DNA of 64,000 bases from Clostridium estertheticum subsp. estertheticum (GTDB taxonomy: Bacteria; Bacillota; Clostridia; Clostridiales; Clostridiaceae). Below, piece by piece: positions 1-9,938 of this stretch (position 1 is its first letter; every line of letters starts with the position of its first letter). The stretch is taken from assembly GCF_001877035.1 (NCBI RefSeq), contig NZ_CP015756.1, positions 4,021,001 through 4,085,000 on the forward strand, read 5' to 3'. Position numbers and translations under genes: made by a program. The notes under the pieces were generated by a model. It was not told where the DNA came from. It ran no database searches and worked only from the letters and a program-made list of their open reading frames with translations.

Positions 1-118
1 CATCTCCTGCAATACCCATAACATTAATGTCATTCTCATTTGATAGATATTCATTAAGAACACTGCAAAATTCTTTATTGTCATCTGCAATTACTAGGTT
101 AATCTTTTTATTTACCAT
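1..118 (-). CDS. spo0A: Spo0A sporulation response regulator, N-terminal part (partial)
   Basis: Only the first 39 codons lie in the window; the gene runs off the left edge. The peptide begins MVNKKINLVIADDNKEFC and continues as a receiver (REC) domain, with the acidic pair at residues 12-13 that helps coordinate Mg2+ at the phosphorylation pocket. The IADDNKEFC stretch is highly characteristic of Spo0A, the master regulator of entry into sporulation. An AAAGGAG ribosome-binding site precedes the ATG, and a Spo0A-box lies about 50 bases upstream, consistent with autoregulation. The phospho-acceptor Asp and the DNA-binding domain are outside the window, so intactness cannot be judged. Confidence 0.9.
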   Translation of the reverse strand, partial: MVNKKINLVIADDNKEFCSVLNEYLSNENDINVMGIAGD

Positions 119-169
119 TTTTTTGTAATCTCCTTTATATATCAGTCACAAACTATACTAATATACTAA

Positions 170-177
170 TTCGACAA
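170..177 (-). promoter_or_regulatory. Spo0A-binding box upstream of spo0A
   Basis: On the minus strand this reads TTGTCGAA, a full match to the 0A-box core TGTCGAA, and it sits about 50 bases upstream of the spo0A start. In Bacillus and Clostridium, Spo0A~P binds such boxes, including at its own promoter. The site itself is seen directly; autoregulation is inferred. Confidence 0.6.
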
Positions 178-293
178 AAAAGCACAAATTCCTCTTTTTA
201 AAACAAAATATTTGAAATATTGACATTTTTTTTACTACTATTGATTTAATAAACTGCCATATTTATATACTATTATTTTTACAATGTAGATAC

Positions 294-321
294 TTGACAT
301 TACCATTAATTGCTTTAAAAT
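294..321 (+). promoter_or_regulatory. Sigma-A type promoter for the lipoprotein gene
   Basis: A consensus -35 TTGACA (294-299), a 16-base spacer and a -10 TAAAAT (316-321) lie just upstream of the lipoprotein gene, whose ribosome-binding site (AAGGAGGTGA) is excellent. The 16-base spacer is one short of ideal. Confidence 0.6.
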
Positions 322-358
322 GTACATTGAGACTAATTTTTTAAGGAGGTGATTTTTC

Positions 359-781
359 ATGAAAAAGTTTCTCTACATTACAATGGTGTTAGTTATATCT
401 CTATCTTTCGTTGCATGTGGTAGTAAAACCACTACAGATGCAAGTAAGACTAGTAAAGATACTACTCCTGTTGCTGCAACTACTCCTGCTAAAATAACAT
501 ATACTAAGGATTTAGCATATCTCCCAACATATAATGGAGTAAAAACAACTAACTACACTGCTAAAACAAAAAAAGCACTTGCTACTTCTAAATATACTTT
601 AAAAAGTACAACAGATGTAAAGGTATTTAATGATTATCAAGCTATCTTAAAACAAGATGGTTGGACTATTACTGAAGCAAAAAAATCATATAGTCTAATT
701 GCTAAAAAGGGTACACACATGGCAATTATTTTGATTCAAAAAACGAACAAAGATGTTATACTATCAATTATGTCAAAATAG
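359..781 (+). CDS. Small secreted lipoprotein of unknown function
   Basis: A 140-residue protein with a lipoprotein signal peptide: two lysines, a hydrophobic core and a lipobox ending FVAC, with the lipid-modified Cys at residue 20. A Thr/Ser/Lys-rich linker (about residues 22-45) follows, then a roughly 90-residue basic domain with mixed strand and helix character. No catalytic motif is recognised. The AAGGAGGTGA ribosome-binding site fixes the start. It stands alone between the divergent spo0A and a convergent gene, sharing a bidirectional terminator with the latter. It would be anchored on the outer face of the membrane. Confidence 0.8.
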   Translation: MKKFLYITMVLVISLSFVACGSKTTTDASKTSKDTTPVAATTPAKITYTKDLAYLPTYNGVKTTNYTAKTKKALATSKYTLKSTTDVKVFNDYQAILKQDGWTITEAKKSYSLIAKKGTHMAIILIQKTNKDVILSIMSK

Positions 782-790
782 CATATAAAA

Positions 791-820
791 AAAAGGATAG
801 TGATTTCACTATCCTTTTTT
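791..820. terminator. Bidirectional intrinsic terminator
   Basis: The stem AAAGGATAGTG / CACTATCCTTT has a 4-base loop, with A-runs on one side and T-runs on the other, so it can serve both convergent genes. The stop codon of the leftward gene starts in its T-run. Confidence 0.85.
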
Positions 821-2016
821 TACATTCCAAAAATCTGTCTTAACACAGAAAGATTATCCGAATCAACATTGCTAGCTAATGCATACTTAAATTTATTCTT
901 ACTTTGTGAATCAAGGGTACTGTAAATAGACTTAACTGAGGCTTGATCTGAGCTAGAATTATAAGACGAATTTGATGCCATCTGACTCATAGTTGATTTC
1001 ATTATTGATATCATCTGCTTTTCTTTTGAAGTCCCTACCTGAGAATATGCACTACTTAAATCGTCCCGTGCCTTTATTAATGAAGCACTTTTAGTAGCAT
1101 TCTGATTCTGGGATATTTTTTGTTTTTCCACCGCAATCTTTTGTGCATTTTCCGCAGCAGCTCTAATTTTCTCTAATTCTTTCTTTTTATCACTGTCTGT
1201 TATTTTACTTATAGCTCCATCAATCTGACTAATACCATCACTTATAATTTGTTTTTTTTCATCTATTGATTTACCCTTAGCTTTATCTATAATATCTTGA
1301 ATCTCTTTTAATTTTGCTTTTTCTGCTCCTCCACCCATAAGTTCAACAGCACTTTGTATTTTTTGTTTCAATATTTCTAGTTGCTTATCAATCTCTGTCC
1401 CACCCATTTTAGTAATCTCTTCAAATGACTTTTTTATACTCTGCTTGGGAGATTCTGCAAGTATTTTATTGTCTTTAATTTTAAGACTACTTATTTTAAA
1501 AGGAAACATACTTGGATTAATTTTTATTAAATTACCCTCAACATAAAAGCTTTTATTATTAAGCTTTACAATTTGAGATAAAACAATTTTTTTTGGTAAT
1601 TTAAGCCTTCCAATTTTAAAATTTTCGACATCATAAGTAACTTTTCCATTTAAAACACTTACTTTTCCCTTTGATGAAAATAATAAATTAAGACTTTTGT
1701 ATTTTATAGGAGCATTTATTAACAGCTCATCGTTTAGGATTTCTACATTAACTCCATCAAGAGTTATATTTCCTTTGGTTATAGGTTTTGCAAAATATAA
1801 ATTGCTTAACTCATCCATATTCTTTTGAGTTAATTCAAATTTTCCACCTTTTATCTGCACCTTTGCAAGCTTTCCTACAACCTCTGTTGTAGTCGTTTTT
1901 CTAATTGTCATTCCACCGTTGTACAATATCATGTATGCAAAAACTGCTAGTATACCTACTAAAATAATAAGTACCCCGATCAATTTGTTCCTCTTAGATC
2001 CCTTAGTTCTAGTCAT
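820..2016 (-). CDS. Membrane-anchored protein, DUF2140-like domain plus coiled coil
   Basis: 398 residues. A basic N-terminus is followed by one transmembrane helix (about 12-32). An extracytoplasmic beta-rich domain (about 40-180) has the alternating strand pattern and the 'ELTQKNMDEL' opening reminiscent of YpmS/DUF2140-type proteins. A long Lys/Glu/Gln-rich coiled-coil segment (about 200-330) and a Ser/Asn/Gln-rich tail complete it. The AAAGGAGGG site before the ATG supports the start. The DUF2140 relationship is a resemblance only. No enzymatic motif is visible and the function is unknown. Confidence 0.65.
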   Translation of the reverse strand: MTRTKGSKRNKLIGVLIILVGILAVFAYMILYNGGMTIRKTTTTEVVGKLAKVQIKGGKFELTQKNMDELSNLYFAKPITKGNITLDGVNVEILNDELLINAPIKYKSLNLLFSSKGKVSVLNGKVTYDVENFKIGRLKLPKKIVLSQIVKLNNKSFYVEGNLIKINPSMFPFKISSLKIKDNKILAESPKQSIKKSFEEITKMGGTEIDKQLEILKQKIQSAVELMGGGAEKAKLKEIQDIIDKAKGKSIDEKKQIISDGISQIDGAISKITDSDKKKELEKIRAAAENAQKIAVEKQKISQNQNATKSASLIKARDDLSSAYSQVGTSKEKQMISIMKSTMSQMASNSSYNSSSDQASVKSIYSTLDSQSKNKFKYALASNVDSDNLSVLRQIFGM

Positions 2017-2206
2017 ATTATATCCCTCCTTTTGTTATAATTTCCAATTACCATTGTACAAAATATAAATAGCACAGTCAATAAACATTCTATAAATGAT
2101 TTTATGCTAAAAATAAAATTGTCGTTTTTTATATTTAATGGTAATATATTAATGTTAAATAGTTTTTATAAAATAAACATTACATTTTTTCAAAAGGAGC
2201 ATTTTT

Positions 2207-3727
2207 ATGATTACAAAAGTTAAGTTTGGAGAATGTCTTCAACTATTACTTTCTTCATTAGATATGAGTAATAATCGATTAGCTAAAGGAATTAATGTTG
2301 ACAGTTCTCTAATAAGTCGTTGGCTTCATGAGCAAAGAATTCCTTCGTACAATGGAAATTATATAGAAAGCATAACAAACTTTCTTTCTAAAAACATTTT
2401 GAATTCTATTCAAGAACAACGTTTAAATGATGTTTTTAAGATGATTTGTGGAAATTTTGATGTAAGAATATCCATGAAAAATAAAATAATGAAGGCTCTT
2501 TTAGAAGCTCAAGGCTGTTCTTTGGAAGGTAAGAAAATAAGAACTAATAAAAAAATTGGTTTATCAGATGATAAAGATAACAATATCATTATTGGACGAA
2601 AAAATGTTCTAGCATCTATATTAGCTTTAATTGAAAGGGCTGGAAAAGAAAAATGTAAAGACAATAACGTAATCTATCTATCCTCTGACAATAATCTAGA
2701 TCTAATAAAAATTGAGGAAGATTTTATAGGGTGGAAAGATGCTATTTTAAAGGCGTTGATAAATGGCTGGACTGTAAAATTTCTATTCAAATTAAACCAA
2801 AATATAAAGGAAATAATGAATCTTATACTTTTCACTATTCCATTATTGGAAACAGGTAGATTCTTACTTTATTACTATAAAACTTATGATGTAGCTTCTC
2901 ATGGTAGAGAAGTCGCTATTATTCCTGGTGAAGGTGCTTTTAGTTGTTTTTCAACAAGTCTAAATTCTGAAATAGATTGCGCCTTTTATACCAACAATCA
3001 AGTAGGAATTGATATTTTATGTAAAAATTTCAATATAATTCTTTTGCCTTTATCTAAATCCTTAATGGAATACTATGATTTAGATGAAAGTTTAGCATAC
3101 AATAACTCCTTAGATGAAAGTGATAATACAGCAGGAAGCCGCTTTTTGTTTAAAAATAGCTTTAGCTTATTACTTATTCCCAATATGCTTTTGAAGAAAT
3201 TATTAAATAAACTGAGCTTTACTAATGACCAACTAATAAATATATTAGAACTACACAAGCGTAGAGCAAATTCTTTTTTGTTAAATATAAAGCAGTATGA
3301 ATATTTTGATATATATCCTCTAATCTCTATGCAAAATATAATTAAAAACAAAGATTTTTCATTTAACTGCTTTAACGTAGTAAATACAATTAATTTTGAT
3401 ATTGAAGATATAATTATAATTATACAAAATATACTTAATTTATTAAAAACTTATGACAACTATAAATTTTCTTTTGTTAATGAAACGCTTTATAAAAACA
3501 GAGGAAATAGCGTTTCTTCTTTTATTATCAAAGAAAGATATAGCGTTCATATTGAATCTTCAAAGCACGCCATAATAATTCAAGAGCCCATGGTAGTTAA
3601 TGCTTTCGAAGGATATTTCAAAGAGATTTGGGGACAAATATCCCCTATAGATAAAGATAAAAAAGAAGTTATAAAGTGGCTTGCGCATCAAGTCGATACC
3701 TTAAAAGAACAACTCATCAAGAAATAA
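2207..3727 (+). CDS. Large protein with N-terminal XRE-like helix-turn-helix
   Basis: 506 residues. Residues 1-60 form a helix-turn-helix (NNRLAKGINVDSSLISRWLHE at about 22-42), typical of phage-repressor-like DNA binding. The remaining 440 residues are Asn/Ile/Leu-rich, look globular and cytosolic, and match no family that I recognise. They may act as a sensor or signal-binding region. An AAAGGAG site precedes the ATG. It is a single-gene unit with its own terminator. Probably a one-component transcriptional regulator; its target is unknown. Confidence 0.65.
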   Translation: MITKVKFGECLQLLLSSLDMSNNRLAKGINVDSSLISRWLHEQRIPSYNGNYIESITNFLSKNILNSIQEQRLNDVFKMICGNFDVRISMKNKIMKALLEAQGCSLEGKKIRTNKKIGLSDDKDNNIIIGRKNVLASILALIERAGKEKCKDNNVIYLSSDNNLDLIKIEEDFIGWKDAILKALINGWTVKFLFKLNQNIKEIMNLILFTIPLLETGRFLLYYYKTYDVASHGREVAIIPGEGAFSCFSTSLNSEIDCAFYTNNQVGIDILCKNFNIILLPLSKSLMEYYDLDESLAYNNSLDESDNTAGSRFLFKNSFSLLLIPNMLLKKLLNKLSFTNDQLINILELHKRRANSFLLNIKQYEYFDIYPLISMQNIIKNKDFSFNCFNVVNTINFDIEDIIIIIQNILNLLKTYDNYKFSFVNETLYKNRGNSVSSFIIKERYSVHIESSKHAIIIQEPMVVNAFEGYFKEIWGQISPIDKDKKEVIKWLAHQVDTLKEQLIKK

Positions 3728-3734
3728 ATATTTT

Positions 3735-3763
3735 AAAACCCCATTTAATTAAACGGGGTTTTA
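3735..3763. terminator. Intrinsic terminator between convergent genes
   Basis: Arms AAAACCCC and GGGGTTTT enclose an AT-rich palindromic loop, flanked by T and A runs. It separates the HTH gene from the convergent chemoreceptor gene. Confidence 0.8.
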
Positions 3764-3772
3764 ATTAATATT

Positions 3773-5485
3773 CTACAATTTAAACTTTTGAACCATGTTG
3801 TTTAATTTCTCTGCGAGTATCGCTTGATCTTGAGAAGCCTTTGTTATTTCCGCAATTGCCATAACAGACTCATCAACACTTGCGAGTATTTCCTCAGAAC
3901 TTGCAACTGATTCCTCAGCTGTAGCTGATACAGTTTCAATCGCCTTTTTAATTCCTAATACAGTTTCATTTACTACATTCATTGAATCTCCAATACTCGT
4001 CGATAGTTCATTAAATACTATGGCATCATCACCGTATTGCTTACCTGTATCTACGGACAATTGGTAATCAGGTGTAACTTTATTATCAATAAAGCTCAAC
4101 ACATCCTGAGCATTGTTAGAAATATTCTGGAATGCTTGCTCCACTTTTAAAGTTACCGCTTGAATCCTTTGAACTATAATTGATGACGCTTCAGCTAATT
4201 TTTTAACCTCATCTGCAACTACTGTAAAGCCCTTCCCTTCTTCTCCTGCTCTTGCTGCTTCAATAGCTGCATTAAGTGCAAGAAGATTTGTCTGGCTTGC
4301 TATATTTCCTATTTCATCCGCCATTATCTTAACTTCACTAACAACCTCGCCTTCTTCGATTGCTTTTAGTATACTTGCTTGTTTTTCCAAATATAATTTA
4401 TTTGCTGCCTTGAAATTATCTTCAGCATTTTCTTCAACTTGTTTTGCCTTTACCTCTATATCGCTTGCAATCTTATTTCCATTCTGGGTTCTTTTAGTGA
4501 CATCAGCCACATTTTCTGCGATACTTTCTGTAGTTGCATTTACTTCCTCTGTTGTGGAACTTAACTGTTCTGCTCCTAATGTTACTTGTCTTACGGATTC
4601 ATTAACAATCTCCATTTTTGCTGATATTTCCTGTGTTGTAGCCGATAATTCTTCACTGGTAGCATTAATACCCGCGGCACTTCCTGATATTTCTCCGATT
4701 AACATTCTTAAGTTTGTTATAGCTTTATTTAGAGATTTTGCTAAAATACCAACCTCATCATTAGTAGTTAGATCAACAGTTTTTGATAAATCATTTTCGC
4801 CGAGAGCCTGCGCAACTATTAAAACCTTCTTTAGACTCCTTGAAATTGTAATAGAAATAATTAAACCCAGTGCGATAGCAACAAATAATCCTATACCACT
4901 TATTGCCATAGTTTGAGTTGAAGTTTTACTAAACGATACTTGACTGGATTCATAATCAACTTTCGCATCATCCATATTTGATTTTAGTATTTTTTCTAGA
5001 ACTGTACACAATTCAATTCTGCTCTTTGTAACGTCTGGTAAAAGTTCATTTACTTTATCATAATTACCTTGATCAACTTGTTTAACTACACCCTCTCTTG
5101 CCATGCGATAATCTAGGAGTGATTTTTGAAGTTTTGTTAATTGTTCTTTATCTAACTCAGTAGTTATACTTTTCTTGTATTCTTCAATAAGTGCATCATC
5201 TTTAGTTTGTAACCCTTCAATATCATCTTTGTTTTTCTGTAAATCACTTTTGTTTTTAGGATTAGCAATTAACAATAGATCGGCTTTAATTTCTAATAAA
5301 TTTGATTTAATAATAGTAGTATCCTTAACACCTATCAAGTCCGAATTATACATATTAGTAATATCTTTATTCATTTTTTTCGAATTATTCATTCCAATAA
5401 ACCCAATAATAAACATAAACAATAATACTATAATAAAGGCTGACAATAGTTTTTGAATAATTTTTAAATTTTTAATAAATCTCAT
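3773..5485 (-). CDS. Methyl-accepting chemotaxis protein (4HB-HAMP-MCP signal)
   Basis: 570-residue transmembrane chemoreceptor. TM1 is about residues 12-32, followed by an extracellular helical bundle of the 4HB_MCP type (about 33-190), TM2 (about 193-213), HAMP (about 214-266) and a long cytoplasmic coiled coil. The hairpin tip is the classic [16 protein letters not shown] sequence (about 395-412), the CheA/CheW contact region. It relays a signal from the periplasm-like space to the CheA kinase. No che or flagellar genes are nearby, so it is an orphan receptor. The ligand is unknown. Confidence 0.93.
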   Translation of the reverse strand: MRFIKNLKIIQKLLSAFIIVLLFMFIIGFIGMNNSKKMNKDITNMYNSDLIGVKDTTIIKSNLLEIKADLLLIANPKNKSDLQKNKDDIEGLQTKDDALIEEYKKSITTELDKEQLTKLQKSLLDYRMAREGVVKQVDQGNYDKVNELLPDVTKSRIELCTVLEKILKSNMDDAKVDYESSQVSFSKTSTQTMAISGIGLFVAIALGLIISITISRSLKKVLIVAQALGENDLSKTVDLTTNDEVGILAKSLNKAITNLRMLIGEISGSAAGINATSEELSATTQEISAKMEIVNESVRQVTLGAEQLSSTTEEVNATTESIAENVADVTKRTQNGNKIASDIEVKAKQVEENAEDNFKAANKLYLEKQASILKAIEEGEVVSEVKIMADEIGNIASQTNLLALNAAIEAARAGEEGKGFTVVADEVKKLAEASSIIVQRIQAVTLKVEQAFQNISNNAQDVLSFIDNKVTPDYQLSVDTGKQYGDDAIVFNELSTSIGDSMNVVNETVLGIKKAIETVSATAEESVASSEEILASVDESVMAIAEITKASQDQAILAEKLNNMVQKFKL

Positions 5486-5581
5486 TAATACTCACTCCTA
5501 ATTTTTTTCTTTGGTTTTCTATTTAACAGTATTTATATTATATGCCTAGTATGTTAAAATTTATATATTTTTTACAAAAGC

Positions 5582-5601
5582 GGCATGACATTTGTCGTGC
5601 C
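5582..5601. promoter_or_regulatory. 20-bp inverted repeat upstream of the chemoreceptor gene
   Basis: GGCATGACA and TGTCGTGCC form nine-base arms with one mismatch around a two-base centre, about 100 bases upstream of the chemoreceptor start. It is more GC-rich than its surroundings and has no T-run, so an operator is likelier than a terminator. The cognate regulator is unknown. Confidence 0.4.
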
Positions 5602-5683
5602 AATTTTGTATAACATATGCCTAAATATCTTCAAATGTGACATTATAAAACTTAAAATTAATATTCCTTAATTAGATAAAAAT

Positions 5684-5712
5684 AAAGATGCAACCAAAAT
5701 GGTTGCATCTTT
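5684..5712 (-). terminator. Intrinsic terminator of the 994-residue surface protein gene
   Basis: The perfect 12-base stem AAAGATGCAACC / GGTTGCATCTTT has a five-base loop and lies immediately after the stop codon of the leftward gene. Confidence 0.9.
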
Positions 5713-5717
5713 ATTTA

Positions 5718-8702
5718 TTAGTTTAATCCAGCTACTTCAACTTCTACAGTATATAAATTCCCTTTGTAGAAACCTGTTACCGTTGTTTTACCAGGTTTAA
5801 CTGCTGTTACAACACCAGTCTTCACACCTACTGTAGCAATTTCCTCATTAGCGCAGGCCCAAGTTGTATCAGTCGTTACATCTACATCTTTATTTCCATA
5901 TTGGTCGTTCCCTACTAAAGTAATCTGCTTTACTGTATCTTTAGTAACATTTCCATTTATATCTTTACCAATTATAAGTTGTGTCCCATCTAAATCTTTG
6001 TTCTCATCAACGCTATCTTTAATCTTTACTGTTGATTTAGTAGCTACAGATGCATCATCTGAGAATGTTAAATCCATTGAAGATGTTTTTCCGTTAGGTG
6101 TAAGAAGACTTATCGTTATAACCGCATCCTTATCACCAATACCCGTTGTAGCATCATTAACCTTTGATTTAACATATATTATTGAACCACTTTTAGTTAC
6201 AGTAACTAACTTAGAATCAGCAATTACGCTAATTGCACTTGCAGGAACATCTATTTCTCCAGCATTTACTTTATAAGTTAATGCTACTGTTTGGTCCTTA
6301 GTATCATCAGCCGAATTAAATACCTTGTAATTATATGCATCAAATGCTATTGATTTTATATTTGTGTTATCACCAATAGTTAAGTTTGAAGCTGCTTTAA
6401 TAGTAGCATCAGCTACAGATTTTACAACTATTGTATCAGTTCCAGTTGTCTTACCGGTATATGTTATATACATTTTTTTATCTGTTTCATCATAAGAAAC
6501 TGTTGCAGTAGCTTTTACTCCATCCACTACTGTAACCATAGCAGGATCAGTTATAACTTTTCCATATTGATCAAGTATAACTATTTCTTTTTTAACAGTG
6601 GCTCCAGGAATCACTGAAATATTAGTATCTGCTATTGTTATAGTTTTCACGGCACCCTTAGCTTTTACAGTTACATTTAATGTATCTTTAATTACAGTTG
6701 TATCGGTAATTGCCTTGTTTCCTACACTCACGAGTAGCGTTGTGTCTGCCTCCAAAGTTTTAACTGCAGTTGAACTTGGATCAAATTTAACAGCTATCCC
6801 CTCTGAGTCAGCTGTTGTAGAATTAACAATAACCCCTTTTGCATCATGTTTATAATAAACAAAGCTTGCAAAACTAGAATCGATAACACTTGCTCCATTT
6901 TTTGTTGAAATGGTCCAAGCTGCAATATCAGGAGTTATTTCATCGCCTTTATTGTCTTTCACACTTATAACTCTGTAAACAGGATCTTTAGCACCTGCTA
7001 TTATAGTATTATCTGCAATGTTATTTCCAAGTTCAATAGAACTAAGCGACGTAACTTCTGCGTTTACTGCTAAATCATAAGTTGCAACAGCATCTTTAAC
7101 ACTTATTCTTACTGTATAAGCTCCTGCTGCGCTAGCATTAAATCTTAATGATTTAACTGGCGTTGTTGTAGCTACTTGTCCATCTTTATCTAATTTTTCC
7201 ACTTTAATATCATCAGATAATACTCCAGCCTTGTAAACCGACGCAGTAACACTATCACCGCTTACATCTATAATTTCATTATGCAAATTCCTTATAACCA
7301 CATTTGTTGCAAGTTTTGTGTTAACTTTAAGTGTTGGTATTATTATTCGATCAATAATTGTAGCAACTCCGTTTACCGTTGTTGTAACATCAAATTTTGT
7401 AGCCTTTACAGCAGTCTCTGCATCAAATGACGTTCCTACATATGGAGTAACTTCGTATGTACCAGCTTTTATAGTTTTAGCACTAATTACTATATCATTT
7501 TTATCAGTTCCGCTTCCACCCCTAAGTGATGCTATAGGTGTTATATCTGTTGCAAGCGTGCCACTAGTTTTAGGATTTATGTTAAATTTAATCATGTCTG
7601 GTGTTAAGACAGCACCATCATTTTGAGTTATTTTATTATATTTAATGTCTTGGTTATTGAATGAAGTCACTGGGTTTTCTGAAGTTAATTTAATTGTTGT
7701 AAGTTTAGTTACTCCAACCTCAACCGTATAAGTAGCCTTATTACCATTTAAAACATTATAAGCAGTTATATTTATCGTACCTGCTTTTATAGCTTTAAAA
7801 TTAACTGTATTCCCAGTTTTATCTAATGTCAATTTACCACTATTTAATTCCGAATTACTATCAAGTAAATCTCCACCCTTATCAACTATCCATCTTAATT
7901 TGTTAACTGATAAATCTGCTGGGTTATTGTATTGATCTCTCACATCAGCTTTTAATGTAACTGCTGCATCTCCTACCGAAACAATATCTGCTGATGAACT
8001 TACAGCAAGTATTGATTGAGGTGCTACCGCTAAATCCTTTGCTACTGTATAACTAGTACTTTTTGAAGACAATACTTTAGCAGTAGTGGAGGTTGCAGTT
8101 CTATCAAACTTTTGGAGCATTATAACTACAACATCATTTTCAGCTATTTTTTTGTTTATTGTTATTTTTGCCATATTATTAATAGTATCTAATGTTGTTT
8201 CGCTCTGACTTAAAGGCATTCCATTCACTGTTGCTGTTATTTTATATGTAGAATCTGTTGCTATATCAAAAGCTTCTCCATATTGATCAACTGCTGTTAA
8301 ATAAACAACATTAGATGAATTTGTGATTGCATTTGTTATGTTCGTAAATGTTTTTGGATAAGGTGTTTCCTTAATAGCTGGTAAACTTGTATCAGCAGCA
8401 TCAAAATTTACCGTTCCAGTAGCATTCTTATAAACTACAGCTGGTATAATACTTGCCTCGACCACTAACCCTGTAACATTTTCTCTCCAGTCGCCATCAA
8501 AATCTTTAACATATACTGCTCCCCCTGCAGTTATTGCATTAGCGATTTCAGAAAGATTGCTAGCATCATTAGCATAAGCTAAGTCATAAGCTTTGTTTCC
8601 TATAACAACCGTGCCGTTGTCCATTGCTGCAAAAGCAGTAAAAGATGTCGATCCTGCTATCATTAAAGCAGCAAGAGCTGAACTTGTAATTTTTTTATTC
8701 AT
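5718..8702 (-). CDS. Very large secreted surface protein with repeated Ig-like domains
   Basis: 994 residues. The Sec signal peptide (residues 1-25, ending AFA) is followed by an approximately 60-residue module (VVIGNKAYDLAYAND, then AVYVKDFDGDW) that recurs at the N-terminus of three other proteins in this window. The rest is a string of beta-rich, Thr/Val/Asp-rich repeats with 'DQYGN' and 'DQYGK' turns typical of bacterial Ig-like/invasin-type folds. The last repeat (about 910-994) looks like a BIG2 domain (ATVGVKTGVVTAVKPGKTTVT). There is no sortase motif or transmembrane tail, so attachment may be non-covalent. A GGAGG site precedes the ATG. Probably an S-layer-like or adhesive wall protein; the role is inferred. 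Confidence 0.85.
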   Translation of the reverse strand: MNKKITSSALAALMIAGSTSFTAFAAMDNGTVVIGNKAYDLAYANDASNLSEIANAITAGGAVYVKDFDGDWRENVTGLVVEASIIPAVVYKNATGTVNFDAADTSLPAIKETPYPKTFTNITNAITNSSNVVYLTAVDQYGEAFDIATDSTYKITATVNGMPLSQSETTLDTINNMAKITINKKIAENDVVVIMLQKFDRTATSTTAKVLSSKSTSYTVAKDLAVAPQSILAVSSSADIVSVGDAAVTLKADVRDQYNNPADLSVNKLRWIVDKGGDLLDSNSELNSGKLTLDKTGNTVNFKAIKAGTINITAYNVLNGNKATYTVEVGVTKLTTIKLTSENPVTSFNNQDIKYNKITQNDGAVLTPDMIKFNINPKTSGTLATDITPIASLRGGSGTDKNDIVISAKTIKAGTYEVTPYVGTSFDAETAVKATKFDVTTTVNGVATIIDRIIIPTLKVNTKLATNVVIRNLHNEIIDVSGDSVTASVYKAGVLSDDIKVEKLDKDGQVATTTPVKSLRFNASAAGAYTVRISVKDAVATYDLAVNAEVTSLSSIELGNNIADNTIIAGAKDPVYRVISVKDNKGDEITPDIAAWTISTKNGASVIDSSFASFVYYKHDAKGVIVNSTTADSEGIAVKFDPSSTAVKTLEADTTLLVSVGNKAITDTTVIKDTLNVTVKAKGAVKTITIADTNISVIPGATVKKEIVILDQYGKVITDPAMVTVVDGVKATATVSYDETDKKMYITYTGKTTGTDTIVVKSVADATIKAASNLTIGDNTNIKSIAFDAYNYKVFNSADDTKDQTVALTYKVNAGEIDVPASAISVIADSKLVTVTKSGSIIYVKSKVNDATTGIGDKDAVITISLLTPNGKTSSMDLTFSDDASVATKSTVKIKDSVDENKDLDGTQLIIGKDINGNVTKDTVKQITLVGNDQYGNKDVDVTTDTTWACANEEIATVGVKTGVVTAVKPGKTTVTGFYKGNLYTVEVEVAGLN

Positions 8703-8788
8703 ATATTTATGCCTCCATTAATTTAGGTTTAGTTTTTTAATGTAATCTACCTTAATCACCATTGATTAAAGTCCATTTTTATCTTTTA

Positions 8789-8807
8789 CGTTATACCTTA
8801 TATAACG
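8789..8807. promoter_or_regulatory. Perfect inverted repeat upstream of the surface protein gene
   Basis: CGTTATA and TATAACG are perfect seven-base arms around a five-base loop, about 90 bases upstream of the 994-residue protein. It is AT-rich and has no T-run. It is a candidate operator or 5' UTR structure. Confidence 0.35.
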
Positions 8808-8870
8808 CTTGTCCTAACAGTATAGTTGCATATTTTCAGAATGTTTTTGTGATTTCCTTTGATAAAACAG

Positions 8871-8906
8871 AAAAAAGCCATTGCTTTTATAGGCAATGGC
8901 TTTTTT
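8871..8906 (-). terminator. Strong intrinsic terminator
   Basis: A 14-base perfect stem (AAAAAAGCCATTGC and its complement) with a T-run on both strands lies directly after the small secreted protein gene. Confidence 0.9.
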
Positions 8907-8941
8907 ACTAATAATTCCAAAATATATAGTAACTTTATTTT

Positions 8942-9520
8942 TTATCTGTTATACCACATTACATTATCTATTAGTGTTTGTTGTCCCCTGGCAGCCCAGT
9001 GATCCCAGCCTCTACGACCATCGTTTCTAAAGAAAGATCCTTTAGGTTGGTTTTTATTGAAAACCCAAACTCCGTATGTAGTTCCATCAAATTTGTAACC
9101 CGCATACATTTTCACACCAGAAATTCTATATTTATAGTTTTGGGATAAATCAAAAACAACTACATTGTATTTACCACCAGCTGCATAGTATGTTGTTTCC
9201 ATTAGATTTTTACAAAAAGCAGCTCTTTGACCATTGTAGTTATTTCTGCTTATTGATGCTGCTATTTTATTAGCAATACCTAATGCATCAATATTTACAT
9301 TAAAATTTACACCAGGAGCCCAAGCCTTGCTCTCTGAAAGCATATCACCTACACTAGTATCGTACTTTTCAGCATCATTATCGTTAGCAATACTAGTTTC
9401 AATCCCATTTGAAATTGTATTAGTAGTAGCTGCATAAGCAGCAACTGGTGTAATTAAAGTACCTGCTATCATTCCTAAAGATAAACATACAGTAACAACT
9501 TTCATTTTAATTTTTTTCAT
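8942..9520 (-). CDS. Secreted protein of unknown function
   Basis: 192 residues. It has a clear Sec signal peptide (basic start, hydrophobic core, cleavage near the AYAA at about residue 30). The mature domain of about 160 residues is rich in Tyr, Asn and Trp, with a C-terminal GRRGWDHWAARGQQTL segment. One Cys is present. No family is recognised. The GAAGGAGG ribosome-binding site fixes the ATG. It has its own terminator, so it is probably a monocistronic exported protein. The aromatic-rich mature part could bind carbohydrate or peptidoglycan, but nothing in the sequence proves this. Confidence 0.75.
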   Translation of the reverse strand: MKKIKMKVVTVCLSLGMIAGTLITPVAAYAATTNTISNGIETSIANDNDAEKYDTSVGDMLSESKAWAPGVNFNVNIDALGIANKIAASISRNNYNGQRAAFCKNLMETTYYAAGGKYNVVVFDLSQNYKYRISGVKMYAGYKFDGTTYGVWVFNKNQPKGSFFRNDGRRGWDHWAARGQQTLIDNVMWYNR

Positions 9521-9938
9521 TTTAAATCCTCCTTCGTTAATTGTGATAGGGTAACCACTATATTTTAAATCCTTAAGGGTTGTCCCTTTGTTAATGTCAT
9601 CTTATAAAAAAACACAATAAAACACAATAGGAAAAGCATAAAAGGTCCATTTGGGGTCATTAAAAGAACTTTAAACCCTAAATATTACAAAACAACAGCT
9701 GTTTTTCTTTTATCAGTTAGCGTTACTTTACATGCAAAAAAGCTCATGCTATCGCTAGCATAAGCTCTTCTTTAATGCTTTTATTTCTATGTTTTTCTTT
9801 CTATGGTAATATTGTATATTATAATTAACTATATGTAAATGAATAAGAACGCATCATCACGAGATTAAGCATTCTTATTGGGTAGCGCCAAATTTTTCGT
9901 GCAAAACACATTTTAATACACAAATGGAGTTGTTGATC
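9521..9938. other. Intergenic region with a stem-loop
   Basis: No gene was recognised here. At 9736-9773 there is a hairpin with 11-base arms (AGCTCATGCTA / TAGCATAAGCT, one mismatch) with A-rich and T-rich flanks. It could terminate rightward transcription from an unseen small RNA, but no promoter for one is clear. A CAGCTG palindrome at about 9700 sits in AT-rich sequence. Confidence 0.4.

Noticed and set aside
4410-4916. Long open frame (168 codons) opposite the chemoreceptor gene
   Set aside because: It lies fully antisense to a certain coding region with regular coiled-coil codons, has no ribosome-binding site and reads as a Ser/Ile-rich mirror of that gene.
8703-8870. c-di-GMP riboswitch before the 994-residue surface protein gene
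   Set aside because: The expected conserved GEMM segments could not be found; only short AT-rich inverted repeats are present.
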